Part shown: in pieces, positions 20,776 through 27,640 of the stretch
Numbering within the stretch: the first letter of the stretch is position 1
Layout of the letters: each line of letters begins with the position of its first letter
Program-made: the position numbers and the translations under genes
Notes under the pieces: model-generated
Told to the model about the DNA's origin: nothing
Seen by the model: the letters and a program-made list of their open reading frames with translations, nothing else
Database searches by the model: none
NCBI GenBank assembly: GCA_017517985.1
Contig: JAFWWX010000033.1
Span: 1-27,640, forward strand
Length of the DNA: 27,640 nucleotides
Source: Clostridia bacterium
Lineage (GTDB): Bacteria > Bacillota_A > Clostridia > Oscillospirales > CAG-382
Direction: 5' to 3'

Positions 20776-21228
20776 TCACAACACCTCCTTCAGTACCACT
20801 CGGCTTAAAGCGGGACTAATGGAATATGTATGTGAAAGCTCATACCCCGATGGAGTACGGCTGAGTTTTTCGCACACCTCTTCGCAAACATCTACCGAAT
20901 CATCAGCGAGAATATCTGCTAATGTAAGCGTGGAATTCGGGAAGCTGTAATCCAGACTTAAAACACGATAACCATTCATTCTGTTTCTTTCTTTTTTGAA
21001 GTGGTTACCTAATGCTGAACGCATATGATTCTTTGCAATGGTAGCAAACGCATATTGCTTCAAATCTTCTCGTTCATCATACTGTTTAACTGCCTTTAGG
21101 AATCTGAATACTACAACATCATAAAATTCATCCATCGGAAGTTTTCGAGCGTTCAAAAACTCCTCAATAATGTTATGATGTTCCTCCGCAAACATCCTCT
21201 GTCTTTCGTTCAAACTAATCGCCATCAT
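20776..21228 (-). CDS. Sigma-70 region-2-like protein at operon head
   Basis: About 150 aa from ATG 21228 (AGGAGGT ten bases upstream; a longer frame begins 15 codons earlier). The middle part FYDVVVFRFLKAVKQYDERE, then YAFATIAKNHMRSALGNHFK and KERNR, looks like sigma region 2 (helices 2.1-2.4). The C-terminal 55 residues lack a region 4 HTH and the usual -35 binding helix. It is thus a shortened sigma or a sigma-derived regulator. As the first gene after a promoter plus double-terminator leader, it may control the operon. Function is inferred. Confidence 0.75.
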   Translation of the reverse strand: MMAISLNERQRMFAEEHHNIIEEFLNARKLPMDEFYDVVVFRFLKAVKQYDEREDLKQYAFATIAKNHMRSALGNHFKKERNRMNGYRVLSLDYSFPNSTLTLADILADDSVDVCEEVCEKLSRTPSGYELSHTYSISPALSRVVLKEVL

Positions 21229-21251
21229 TTTTTTGTTTACCTCCTTTAATT

Positions 21252-21303
21252 TTTTGAAAATAAAAAAACACACGCAAAAAGTCCTAAGACTAATTACATG
21301 TGT
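21252..21303 (-). terminator. Leader terminator 2 of the long operon
   Basis: In the leftward transcript AAACACA pairs with TGTGTTT, enclosing an inner AGTC-ttag-GACT stem, and is followed by TTTTTTT. It lies between the operon promoter and the sigma-like gene, so it must be bypassed for expression. Confidence 0.75.
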
Positions 21304-21339
21304 TTATTACTCCCAAATTTATTATAATCTCCGTAAAAA

Positions 21340-21400
21340 TGAAAAAAGCAGGTCAAAGACGCACCTATCCCATAGGATAGAACTTCCTTAACCTGCTTAA
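21340..21400 (-). terminator. Leader terminator 1 of the long operon
   Basis: In the leftward transcript GCAGGT pairs with ACCTGC, with an inner TAAG/CTTT segment and a CTATCC-tatg-GGATAG hairpin inside, followed by TTTTTT. It is preceded by a second CAGGT and two copies of the 16-bp repeat, which can compete for the ACCTGC arm. Confidence 0.75.
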
Positions 21401-21422
21401 CTGCTTACCTGTTTAACTGCTT
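21391..21422. repeat. Tandem 16-bp repeat in the leader
   Basis: Two head-to-tail copies of ACCTGYTTAACTGCTT (Y = C in 21391-21406, T in 21407-21422). In the leftward RNA each copy offers an AAGCAG/CAGGT stretch that pairs with the ACCTGC of terminator 1. They lie just downstream of the leftward promoter. Confidence 0.85.
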
Positions 21423-21439
21423 ACCATTTTTACAATGCC

Positions 21440-21468
21440 ATTATATCAATTATTTTTTGCCTTTTCAA
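21440..21468 (-). promoter_or_regulatory. Promoter of the long leftward operon
   Basis: In the minus sense TTGAAA (21463-21468) and TATAAT (21440-21445) are 17 bp apart. No other comparable promoter was noticed before the ParB terminator at 5941, so this is probably the main start for the whole operon. Confidence 0.8.
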
Positions 21469-21528
21469 TGCCTGGAGGGAAAATAATCATATCTTTTCAC
21501 TTTTTTGCTTTGTTTATTATGTTTTTAT

Positions 21529-21557
21529 TTGATGAAAATTTCAGAGAATGTTATAAT
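21529..21557 (+). promoter_or_regulatory. Promoter of the ECF sigma cassette
   Basis: TTGATG (21529-21534) and TATAAT (21552-21557) are 17 bp apart with a TG extension (TGT before TATAAT). It is a vegetative-type promoter for the rightward two-gene unit. Confidence 0.75.
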
Positions 21558-21642
21558 AAAAATAATCATTTTTTGACTTTTTTCGTTTCTAAATCGTCTA
21601 ATAGGTGTAAGAGCTTTTACAAAGGCGAAAGGAGGACTTAAT

Positions 21643-22110
21643 TTGTACGAACTGTTCGAGCAGAAATATAAAGAATGTGAAAAATCTTTGTTTTTGGTTG
21701 CTTTTGGTTATCTGCACAATACTGAAGATGCAAAAGATTGTGTTCAAGAAGCCATTTTGTCAGCTTTGAAATCTTTCGATTCTCTAAATAATAAAGAGTT
21801 TTTCAAAACTTGGCTTACAAGGATAGTAATTAACAAGAGCAAGGATTATTTAAAGAAACAAAGATTTACGGAAGAATTAACAGACAATCTGAATGTATTT
21901 TATGATATGCCTTCAGATGAAATAGGCATAATGGATTGTATATGCAAACTTAACCCAAAGTCATCAATCTACATAACTCTCAGGTTTTATAATGATATGA
22001 CTTATGAAGAGGTTGCACACACTTTGAAATTGCCTGTTTCAACTGTAAAATACAAGACAAAAAAGGCACTCAATGAATTAAAATCACTTTTGGAAGGAGA
22101 TGCAAAATGA
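21643..22110 (+). CDS. ECF-type RNA polymerase sigma factor
   Basis: 155 aa. Region 2 is seen at about 8-75 (FLVAFGYLHNTEDAKDCVQE, FKTWLTRIVINKSKDYLKK) and region 4 at about 100-150 (SSIYITLRFYNDMTYEEVAH, TLKLPVSTVKYKTKKALNEL). Size and both domains are normal for an extracytoplasmic-function sigma factor. The start is a TTG at 21643 with AGGAGG seven bases upstream; no ATG is closer. The stop overlaps the next start (ATGA), so it is translated with its anti-sigma-like partner. It is oriented against all neighbours and is closed by its own terminator, so it looks like an independent cassette. Confidence 0.92.
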   Translation: MYELFEQKYKECEKSLFLVAFGYLHNTEDAKDCVQEAILSALKSFDSLNNKEFFKTWLTRIVINKSKDYLKKQRFTEELTDNLNVFYDMPSDEIGIMDCICKLNPKSSIYITLRFYNDMTYEEVAHTLKLPVSTVKYKTKKALNELKSLLEGDAK

Positions 22111-22754
22111 GAATATCTGAATTGGAAAACAAATTAAGAAAACACGCTGAAACAACAAAAAGTGTCATGCAGGCTCCTTTCGACCTGAATGAAGAAATTA
22201 AGAATATGGAGGTACACACTATGAGTAAACCTAAAATAACTATGAAAAGAACTTTAGCAATCGCTGCAGTATTAGCACTTTGCATTATAACCGTTACAAT
22301 GACGCCGTTAGCAAATTCAATTAAAGGCTTTTTCAGCGACATAGTTCGTTTTGACGGAGCCATAACCGGAACTAAGTATGAAAACGCAACTAACGATATT
22401 AAAGTTGATGTTTTGGAATTAACATCTGAAAATGGAAATGTTATTATTCCGTTAGACCTGACCTTTGAAAACCCAACAGAAGCACCTTTCCCGTACATTC
22501 AGGAAGTTGCAATTTCAGAATATAAAATATTTGATAACAATAATAAAGAAATCATTAAAACTAAAGTTTCTGCAGAAGATGGAGATAAAGGAACTGTTAG
22601 TGACGGCAAGGTATTAGTTAACCTTTCCCTGAATGATGCAAAGCTCAAATCCGGAGAAGAATACACAATCGTAATTGAAAAAATGTACGGTCTTTCAAAA
22701 GCAGATGCACCTCTCCACATAACAGGCACTTGGGAGTGCAATTTTACAAAATAA
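22107..22754 (+). CDS. Membrane-anchored anti-sigma-like protein (DUF4179-like)
   Basis: 215 aa. A cytoplasmic N-terminus (1-48) is followed by one membrane helix at about 49-67 (TLAIAAVLALCIITVTMTPL). The rest is an extracellular beta-rich domain with an N-terminal FFSDIVRFDGAI motif. This layout and its coupling to the ECF sigma gene are those of anti-sigma factors of the DUF4179 type in Firmicutes. The start (22107) overlaps the sigma stop by four bases. It would hold the sigma factor at the membrane until an unknown signal releases it. There is no visible zinc-binding ZAS motif. Confidence 0.85.
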   Translation: MRISELENKLRKHAETTKSVMQAPFDLNEEIKNMEVHTMSKPKITMKRTLAIAAVLALCIITVTMTPLANSIKGFFSDIVRFDGAITGTKYENATNDIKVDVLELTSENGNVIIPLDLTFENPTEAPFPYIQEVAISEYKIFDNNNKEIIKTKVSAEDGDKGTVSDGKVLVNLSLNDAKLKSGEEYTIVIEKMYGLSKADAPLHITGTWECNFTK

Positions 22755-22758
22755 ATTA

Positions 22759-22797
22759 AAGCCTATCACTTCATTTCGGAGTGATAGGCTAAATTTT
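22759..22797. terminator. Bidirectional terminator
   Basis: AGCCTATCACT and AGTGATAGGCT form a perfect stem around a short loop. On the + strand it is followed by AAATTTTTGTTTT; on the - strand, after the stem, by TTTAATTTATTTT. It ends both the sigma cassette and the leftward cluster that stops at 22802. Confidence 0.85.
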
Positions 22798-22801
22798 TGT
22801 T

Positions 22802-23320
22802 TTAATTTATTTTTGTAGCAAATACAACAAGTAAATCACTAACTGAATCAACTCTAATCACTTTAGAGATGAATGCAACATTACCAAAATACTCATTAAT
22901 TTCGGATAATGCACTCAATGTTTGAACCGATATAAGTTCATCAAAGTTACCATTTTTGCAAAAACAAATCCTAACTTGCTTCGCTTGTGTTATCGGAATA
23001 TTAGATAACTGCGACAACAACAAAACCTTATCGGTATTTTTGATTGCAATTTCATCAGTAGCATTCCAATATTCACCGTCAAGCCATTTCTTTGCCTCAG
23101 GCAAATCTCCTGCATTCATATACATAGTTGAAATTGCTGTATCTATCGTTTTTCTGCACACCTCGTTGGCTGCTCCGGGAACACAAGTTTTTAATAGTTC
23201 AGCCGATGCTTCCATACCCTTGTATGCGAAAGTTATGTTGTATCTGTTACTCAATTCTTTAACTTTTGAAATAGACATGCCTTCCTTTAATTCATTTTTT
23301 AAAATATCAAGCATCTCCAT
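22802..23320 (-). CDS. Hypothetical protein
   Basis: 172 aa and not recognised. It has a helical N-terminal half (MLDILKNELKEGMSISKVKE) and a beta-containing C-terminal half with several cysteines (C46, C55, C119, C121). No membrane segment or catalytic motif. The start has AGGAGG with good spacing. It is the last gene of the leftward MoxR/VWA cluster, ending at a bidirectional terminator. Confidence 0.65.
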   Translation of the reverse strand: MEMLDILKNELKEGMSISKVKELSNRYNITFAYKGMEASAELLKTCVPGAANEVCRKTIDTAISTMYMNAGDLPEAKKWLDGEYWNATDEIAIKNTDKVLLLSQLSNIPITQAKQVRICFCKNGNFDELISVQTLSALSEINEYFGNVAFISKVIRVDSVSDLLVVFATKIN

Positions 23321-23389
23321 AAATTAAATCCTCCTAAAATCTAATATACAATCTTATCAAAAAAACATAATTATTGCAAGAAACAAGAG

Positions 23390-23417
23390 TCCGGCACCCC
23401 AGAAATAGGATGCCGGA
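23390..23417 (-). promoter_or_regulatory. Intergenic hairpin
   Basis: TCCGGCACCCC (23390-23400) and GGATGCCGGA (23408-23417) form a G+C-rich stem with one wobble pair. It is not followed by a T-run in either direction. It may stabilise an mRNA end or pause RNA polymerase between the 23435 and 22802 genes. Confidence 0.5.
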
Positions 23418-23434
23418 ATAACTTTTGAGAAATT

Positions 23435-23644
23435 CTATCCTGCAAGCGGAAGATTTTCTTTATCAAAAGTCAGTTTATAAATTGTATTTCTTGTTTCAAT
23501 CTCCATACCTGTTTTTGTTTCGTTTCTCACATCAACGACCTGTGAAGTAAAGAGCATTGTACCTTTTTCCTGTTTGATAAAGGCACGATAACCAACCTCT
23601 ACCGGATGTCCGAGATTGCCCATTATTTCTTTTACGGGTTTCAT
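23435..23644 (-). CDS. Small hypothetical protein
   Basis: 69 aa from ATG 23644; AAGGAG is eight bases upstream, and a TTG six codons earlier sits on that site. It is beta-rich (VEVGYRAFIKQEKGTMLFTS, then TRNTIYKLTFDKE), the sort of pattern seen in small barrel or OB-like folds. No family is recognised. The next gene upstream stops 14 bp before its start. Confidence 0.6.
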   Translation of the reverse strand: MKPVKEIMGNLGHPVEVGYRAFIKQEKGTMLFTSQVVDVRNETKTGMEIETRNTIYKLTFDKENLPLAG

Positions 23645-23658
23645 ATCATATACTCCTT

Positions 23659-23856
23659 TCAAAACAGAATAGAAGGTATAGAGCAGATTGCCAACACCAT
23701 AACATAGAACATTACTGTCATTCCTGCAGATATGTATGCACCCACTGAAATTTCAGCAACTTTTCCGTCTTTGACAACCGCATTCTCACGAACAAAACTT
23801 CTTATACTTCTGTAAAGGTTATAACAGGTTAATAAAAATAATACTTTATAAAACAT
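23659..23856 (-). CDS. Small membrane protein
   Basis: 65 aa. Two hydrophobic stretches occur, a weak one at 1-14 (MFYKVLFLLTCYNL) and a clear one at about 40-65 (AYISAGMTVMFYVMVLAICS). Between them is a charged loop (RSFVRENAVVKDGKVAE). It starts after GGAGGT with good spacing. Unknown function. Confidence 0.6.
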   Translation of the reverse strand: MFYKVLFLLTCYNLYRSIRSFVRENAVVKDGKVAEISVGAYISAGMTVMFYVMVLAICSIPSILF

Positions 23857-23878
23857 AATTTACCTCCAAAAAATTTTA

Positions 23879-24070
23879 TCATTTAATTTTTGTACCGAAA
23901 TTCAGAAACGCAATAAACTTGTTGATACTTTCATCATCCCATACATTGCAGGAATGTGACTGGCGTTCCGTTCCGGTTCCTGTGTGTATCGTTACATCAT
24001 TATCATAAATCTGTAGCATACAGTCTTTATGTTTAGCAGCAACTACAGCCAAATTTCCTAATTGCTTCAT
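23879..24070 (-). CDS. Small hypothetical protein
   Basis: 63 aa and not recognised. Two Cys (17, 41) and one or two His could bind metal. The start overlaps the preceding stop by four bases (ATGA), and AGAGGT lies just upstream, so it is translated with its neighbour. Confidence 0.6.
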   Translation of the reverse strand: MKQLGNLAVVAAKHKDCMLQIYDNDVTIHTGTGTERQSHSCNVWDDESINKFIAFLNFGTKIK

Positions 24071-24375
24071 TCTTGCACCTCTTCATCGCATTCACATCGT
24101 CCAAGTCCTGCTTTTTCCTCAGCTTCTTTTTGCATTGGAATAAGCACTTCCAATAATTCAACTCTGTAATCCATATCACTAATTTTATCAAGGTAGAAGC
24201 CAACAGTGGTAATTACAAGAGATAAATCCTTTGAACAGATGTGAACATCTCCATGTATGCCTTCAGTAACAATAAATTCAGCAACTTCTTTTACCCCGTG
24301 TAGCTCTTTGGTGCATCTGTCAGACTCACCATAAAGGGTTTCATATTTGGTTTTATTACACATATTATTCTCCAT
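24067..24375 (-). CDS. Hypothetical protein
   Basis: About 102 aa and not recognised; acidic C-terminus with a CECDEEVQE tail. The start is not certain. The ATG at 24375 has AGAGG ten bases upstream within the end of the VWA gene. An ATG four codons later (24363) has GGAG six bases upstream. It follows the VWA gene by only four bases. Confidence 0.6.
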   Translation of the reverse strand: MENNMCNKTKYETLYGESDRCTKELHGVKEVAEFIVTEGIHGDVHICSKDLSLVITTVGFYLDKISDMDYRVELLEVLIPMQKEAEEKAGLGRCECDEEVQE

Positions 24376-24379
24376 AAAT

Positions 24380-25945
24380 TCATATCCTCTCATCAATAAT
24401 ATTTTCCATTATTTCATCGTTCAACAGTTCGCTGGTACGAAAAATACGATCAGCAAACCTTTTCAAAGAAAAGTCTATACATTCACCCTTGTCAAGCAAA
24501 ATCCCCGTTAATTTAGCTCCCGATGCCTCCTTAAACTCTGCAAAACGCTTTTGGAATTCATCTGATATAACGCATTCTCCGTCTGTTATAAAAACAATAT
24601 CAGGTTTTTCAAGCATATTACTTTCATAGAGTAACATTGCATCATTTAATGGATTTTCAAAATTTGTACCACCATTTAAAAAGGTTTCTGCACAGTTAAG
24701 CACCTTTTGAGTATCGGGCTTTTCATCCTTTGAAAAATAGTCAACCTTTGTATCTGATGCAAAATGCACCAGGGCAAAATTTGAATGGTTAATTCTGCAT
24801 ATCTCATACAAAACCATTGCTATCGCCATGCCATAGGCACTGTTCTCTCCAAAGGTAGAAATTGATTCATCAAGACAAACTATAATGTCGCCTTTGCCTT
24901 TATACTCAGGTTCGCGCTTTCTGTATTGCTTTAATCCTTTATTTTGGTATTTTTTTAAAAACAAAGGTACAAGTTCAGGGCTTGAGAGCAGAGCAAGTTC
25001 TGATGTTAAGGCACGGTTAATATTATTACCGTATTCAATATCGTACTTTTCGCCTCTGCCATAAGTGAAACCTGCAAGACGCCTGGAATTAAGCATTTCC
25101 TTATATCTTCCTAAAAACTGAGCAATATACCTCAATTTTGACGATTCTGCAGTGCGTTTTAAGATTTCTGCATTAAGCGGATTTTTATTCATATCACTAC
25201 TGCCATCGCCCCATGCAAGAATTGTGTTTTGCACTTCGTTTGCACGATTCAAAGCGGAACTAACTGCCATAGACACAGCAGCTTTAATGTCTTTTCCGTT
25301 CTTTTTCATTCCCGCCTGAATAATTTTTGAAAAGTTTTGAATCTGCTCATCCTTAGAAAGAATACGGTTAGCTGTATGTACTGCATTCTTTTCTTCTTCA
25401 GCTTTTTGTTGACCTGTAGCCGACTCAGCATTTTTCAGGAATTCTGACAATTTCTGCATAAGTTCCTCTTTGTCTTGTTCCATTAAATCAAGTCCGCCAA
25501 CCTGACCTTTTCCTGATGTTGCTTTGTTCATTAAGCTGCTTAGGTTTCCGACAAGTGATTGTGTAAATTCTTCAGTTGCACTGATTGCCGGAAGTTCCTT
25601 GCCCTCACATACGCTTTTAACTGCAGAATAATTATCATCTGCCATTAGTTCAGCAAGAATACCTTTATTAAATTCTCTCGAAACAGAGGATAATTCACTA
25701 TCTTCTGTATATCTTGGATTTAATCCATAAACAGATTGGAATACATCTTCTATAAGACTTCCAAAAGACCTCAATTTTTGTTTGCCTTGCTGCTCAAAAG
25801 TATCAAGCATAGGTGCATCGTCACGCAAATCATCAAAAATGGCTTTTTCAATTCTCGTTGACTTTAGCACACGGTCAGTTTTAGGTTTTGCTTCAAATGA
25901 AAAATTACTTGATAAGATTTCTTCAATACTATTAAATCGTTCCAT
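24380..25945 (-). CDS. VWA-domain (MIDAS) protein, MoxR partner
   Basis: 521 aa. A von Willebrand factor A domain fills about 352-521. Its MIDAS is complete: D359-E-S361-I-S363 in CLDESIST, T427 in NGGTNF, and D455 in FITDGE. The N-terminal 340 residues are helical, with LTSELALLSSPELVPLFLKK before the VWA domain, a layout like ViaA/CoxE-type proteins that work with a MoxR/RavA AAA ATPase. The ATPase gene lies two genes upstream in the same cluster. MoxR-VWA pairs act as chaperones that load cofactors or remodel complexes. The target here is unknown. The start has AAGGAG. Confidence 0.9.
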   Translation of the reverse strand: MERFNSIEEILSSNFSFEAKPKTDRVLKSTRIEKAIFDDLRDDAPMLDTFEQQGKQKLRSFGSLIEDVFQSVYGLNPRYTEDSELSSVSREFNKGILAELMADDNYSAVKSVCEGKELPAISATEEFTQSLVGNLSSLMNKATSGKGQVGGLDLMEQDKEELMQKLSEFLKNAESATGQQKAEEEKNAVHTANRILSKDEQIQNFSKIIQAGMKKNGKDIKAAVSMAVSSALNRANEVQNTILAWGDGSSDMNKNPLNAEILKRTAESSKLRYIAQFLGRYKEMLNSRRLAGFTYGRGEKYDIEYGNNINRALTSELALLSSPELVPLFLKKYQNKGLKQYRKREPEYKGKGDIIVCLDESISTFGENSAYGMAIAMVLYEICRINHSNFALVHFASDTKVDYFSKDEKPDTQKVLNCAETFLNGGTNFENPLNDAMLLYESNMLEKPDIVFITDGECVISDEFQKRFAEFKEASGAKLTGILLDKGECIDFSLKRFADRIFRTSELLNDEIMENIIDERI

Positions 25946-25961
25946 ATAATCTCCTTTGGGT

Positions 25962-25996
25962 GTGCAAGGAGAAGAGGAAGAACCTCCTCTCCATAC
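25962..25996 (-). promoter_or_regulatory. Intergenic hairpin between SSB and VWA genes
   Basis: GGAGAAGAGG (25968-25977) pairs with CCTCCTCTCC (25983-25992) with one wobble pair around a 5-base loop, and GTG/CAC pairs extend it. No T-run follows. It lies just upstream of the VWA ribosome site and may affect its translation or mRNA stability. Confidence 0.5.
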
Positions 25997-26008
25997 ACGA
26001 CAACTTAA

Positions 26009-26437
26009 TTAGAATGGTAAATCTTCATCTGTATCCATCGGCTGGAATCCGCCTGCATCCATAAAATCATCTACAGGTGCTTCGTTAGTTCCATCGCCGT
26101 TTTGTGAATCGTCAGCTCTGCGAGAATCTGCAAATCTTACTTCTTTTGCATTGATTCTGAACCCTGTAAACTTAACTCCGTCTTTTTCACGGGGATATGT
26201 TTCGATAGGTCCCGCAACAAGAACCTGCAAGCCTTTTACAAAATATCTTTCAACAAAGTCTGCTTGTTTACCCCAAACAGAAACCGGAAGAAAATCAGTA
26301 TCAGGCTGCTCAGCTCCTTGCTTCTTGTAATCTCTGTCAATTGCGAGAGTGAAATTTGCGACTTTCGATTCGCCATACATTTTTATTTCTGGATCTCTTA
26401 CCAATCTACCCATTTCTATTGCTTTATTGTATCCCAT
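26009..26437 (-). CDS. ssb: Single-stranded DNA-binding protein
   Basis: 142 aa. The OB-fold core begins MGYNKAIEMGRLVRDPEIKM and continues ANFTLAIDRDYKKQ, LPVSVWGKQADFVERYFVKG, LQVLVAGPIETYPREKDGVK. The tail is disordered and ends in the acidic tip DTDEDLPF that binds replication and recombination proteins. The length is slightly below the usual 160-170 aa. It protects single strands and fits with the Rad52-type protein and primase of the same element. The start has GGAGGT. Confidence 0.95.
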   Translation of the reverse strand: MGYNKAIEMGRLVRDPEIKMYGESKVANFTLAIDRDYKKQGAEQPDTDFLPVSVWGKQADFVERYFVKGLQVLVAGPIETYPREKDGVKFTGFRINAKEVRFADSRRADDSQNGDGTNEAPVDDFMDAGGFQPMDTDEDLPF

Positions 26438-26456
26438 AAATTTTAACCTCCAAATT

Positions 26457-27640
26457 TTATATTTTTAATTGTTTTTGCTTGTCAAGCGACATAAACGGTG
26501 CACCCGTTTTCTTTGCCGCATCTTCAAGCATATTATTCAGTTCTGCCTCTGCTTTTTTTATTTCCTCAAGGTCTGAATCACTTATATCATCATTTTTCAA
26601 ATCCATAAGCTTTTCATAAATCTTGAGCAGTTCATTTGAGAGAACAACATAAGGTTTTATGTACTCGGAACTGTCAGCATTTTCTTGTTTTATCAAAGCA
26701 AGGCTTTCTTCCATTACTCCTACAGATTCCAACGCCATAGACAATAAGGAATTGATTTCTGCTCCAAACGGATTTTCGCATATATCCGAAAGTACCTTTT
26801 CGATTGTTGGAATTTCCGCAGGAACACTCCAAAAGTAGTTCTTCAACACAAGCAAATCCTTCGGCATAACTTCTTTATTACCGTTCAAATATGCTTTTGC
26901 CTGAACAATAGGAGTAAAACCAAAAAACTTTCTGTCTGATACATGAATACCGCTTTTGCGAAGAGCGCAAAGAACATCATCCATAAGCTCGTTAATTTTG
27001 TCCGGTACAGTTACCGCTTCAACTTCTTTCTGCATTTCATAAAGTTCATCAAGTGTAATGCAGGTTTTAGATTGCTTTGGTGTTTTCCCTTGCTTTCCGC
27101 ATAGGATTTTAAGACGATTATCCTTTTCCTTTACATACTCCGTCAGTACCTTTAATTCCAAACGGTCATACAAAGGCTTTAATATTGCCTGTGTACTGTC
27201 GTTGAAATTAGGTATTTCGTTTGATGCAGTAAAAAAAGATATAGTTGGGATTTTTACCGTGTTTCCCTCGTTGGTATATACCTTTTCATTTAAGGCAGTT
27301 AACAACGAATTAAGTATTCCATCGTTGCTCTTAAAAATTTCATCGAGGAAGACAATATGCGAATCAGGTATTTTCCCGTCTGTAATCATCTTGGGGCTAC
27401 CGCTCTTTAAGGCACATATAATATGCTTTAATGAAGCAAGTTTCTTTGCTTCTTCAATAGCTTTACCTAAAGTGCTGTTTTGCCCATCATCCTGATATTC
27501 TTTATACAGTCTTTCAAGTTCTGTATGAGTTTTCTCGTATTCCTTGTCTTTCATCAACTCATCCTGTGGCATATTACCGGGGATAAGACTTGAAAGGTCA
27601 AGGCGACCAAAAAGTTGTTCTTCATCGGTCTGCTTAGACA
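26457..27640 (-). CDS. MoxR-family AAA ATPase, 5' end outside window
   Basis: Partial; the frame stays open to the right edge. The edge reads S-K-Q-T-D-E-E-Q-L-F-G-R-L, a stretch typical of the MoxR/RavA region before Walker B. Walker B is IVFLDEIFKS and sensor 1 is SFFTASNEIP; downstream a TVPDKINELMDDVLCALRKS stretch forms the lid. Walker A must lie beyond the window. The C-terminal 130 residues are helical and charged. With the VWA protein it should form a MoxR-VWA chaperone pair. An internal ATG at 27572 is not a start, as the frame and the domain continue upstream. Confidence 0.9.
   Translation of the reverse strand, partial: SKQTDEEQLFGRLDLSSLIPGNMPQDELMKDKEYEKTHTELERLYKEYQDDGQNSTLGKAIEEAKKLASLKHIICALKSGSPKMITDGKIPDSHIVFLDEIFKSNDGILNSLLTALNEKVYTNEGNTVKIPTISFFTASNEIPNFNDSTQAILKPLYDRLELKVLTEYVKEKDNRLKILCGKQGKTPKQSKTCITLDELYEMQKEVEAVTVPDKINELMDDVLCALRKSGIHVSDRKFFGFTPIVQAKAYLNGNKEVMPKDLLVLKNYFWSVPAEIPTIEKVLSDICENPFGAEINSLLSMALESVGVMEESLALIKQENADSSEYIKPYVVLSNELLKIYEKLMDLKNDDISDSDLEEIKKAEAELNNMLEDAAKKTGAPFMSLDKQKQLKI

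Larger units (their letters stand above)
21229..21642. promoter_or_regulatory. Divergent regulatory region
   Basis: This 414-bp gap lies between the leftward long operon and the rightward sigma cassette. It holds a leftward promoter (21440-21468) and a leader with two intrinsic terminators, the tandem repeat at 21391-21422, and a rightward promoter (21529-21557). A 68-codon rightward frame (21435-21641) overlaps all of these and lacks a ribosome site, so it is not annotated. Confidence 0.8.

Noticed and set aside
21435..21641. A 68-codon rightward frame before the ECF sigma gene
   Set aside because: It overlaps both promoters and has no ribosome site. It is explained by AT-rich regulatory DNA.
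23390..23417. G+C-rich hairpin as a terminator
   Set aside because: No T-run follows on either strand, so it is listed only as an intergenic hairpin.
1..27640. CRISPR array, insertion sequence or rRNA
   Set aside because: No spaced direct repeats, transposase motifs with terminal repeats, or rRNA-like stretches were seen.
715..27640. Relaxase, type IV secretion or oriT genes marking a conjugative element
   Set aside because: None is recognisable in this window, so 'conjugative' is not claimed. They may lie beyond the right edge.

Overview
The window is AT-rich DNA with Gram-positive style signals: strong AGGAGG ribosome binding sites, TTGACA-17-TATAAT promoters, and some GTG and TTG starts. 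Protein families point to a low-GC Firmicute of the class Clostridia, probably a gut member. Genus cannot be set from the sequence. Almost everything from 715 to the right edge looks like one end of an integrated mobile element inserted at a tRNA-Ser(CGA) gene. The other end, and any relaxase or conjugation genes, lie outside the window.

Layout. (a) 1-700: a promoter, two damaged tRNA-Ser copies and one intact tRNA-Ser(CGA) with its terminator; this is the junction. (b) 715-2340: tyrosine integrase and a small excisionase-like protein, with an integrase promoter and a start-codon-occluding inverted repeat. (c) 2341-5950: a regulatory and stability block. It holds a structured leader, a DeoR-like HTH protein with a palindromic operator, an XRE repressor, an HTH/nucleotidyltransferase pair that looks like a toxin-antitoxin module, and an HU gene, each separated by terminators. 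(d) 6002-21228: one long leftward operon of about 20 genes. From its promoter it reads: sigma-like region-2 protein, JAB/JAMM peptidase, ThiF/E1-like enzyme, a 62-aa protein, adenine methyltransferase, two unknowns, an E2-like protein (Prok-E2 family D / PRTRC protein B type), Rad52-type annealing protein, Rad50-like ATPase, CHC2/TOPRIM primase, a long unknown, a tandem pair of zinc-ribbon paralogues, several small unknowns, a 5'(3')-deoxyribonucleotidase, and ParB. (e) 21529-22795: a rightward two-gene ECF sigma/anti-sigma cassette with its own promoter and terminator. (f) 22802-27640: a leftward cluster of a MoxR-type AAA ATPase (cut by the window edge), SSB, a VWA (MIDAS) protein and five small unknowns.

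The most interesting content is the combination of E1-like (ThiF), E2-like and JAMM peptidase genes with ParB in one operon. This is the gene set of the PRTRC cassette (ParB-related, ThiF-related cassette), known mainly from proteobacterial plasmids and described as a prokaryotic ubiquitin-like system. Here it sits in a Clostridia integrative element beside a Rad52/Rad50/primase/SSB module and a MoxR-VWA pair. No stand-alone ubiquitin-like protein is obvious. A beta-grasp-like stretch inside the JAB protein and a 62-aa protein next to E1 are the two candidates. A second point of interest is the leader of the long operon: a consensus promoter is followed by two successive intrinsic terminators and tandem 16-bp repeats able to pair with the first terminator, as expected of an attenuator.

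Functions are assigned from motifs read by eye; no database search was possible. Several start codons are shortened from the longest reading frame because the ribosome binding site clearly points to an internal start.
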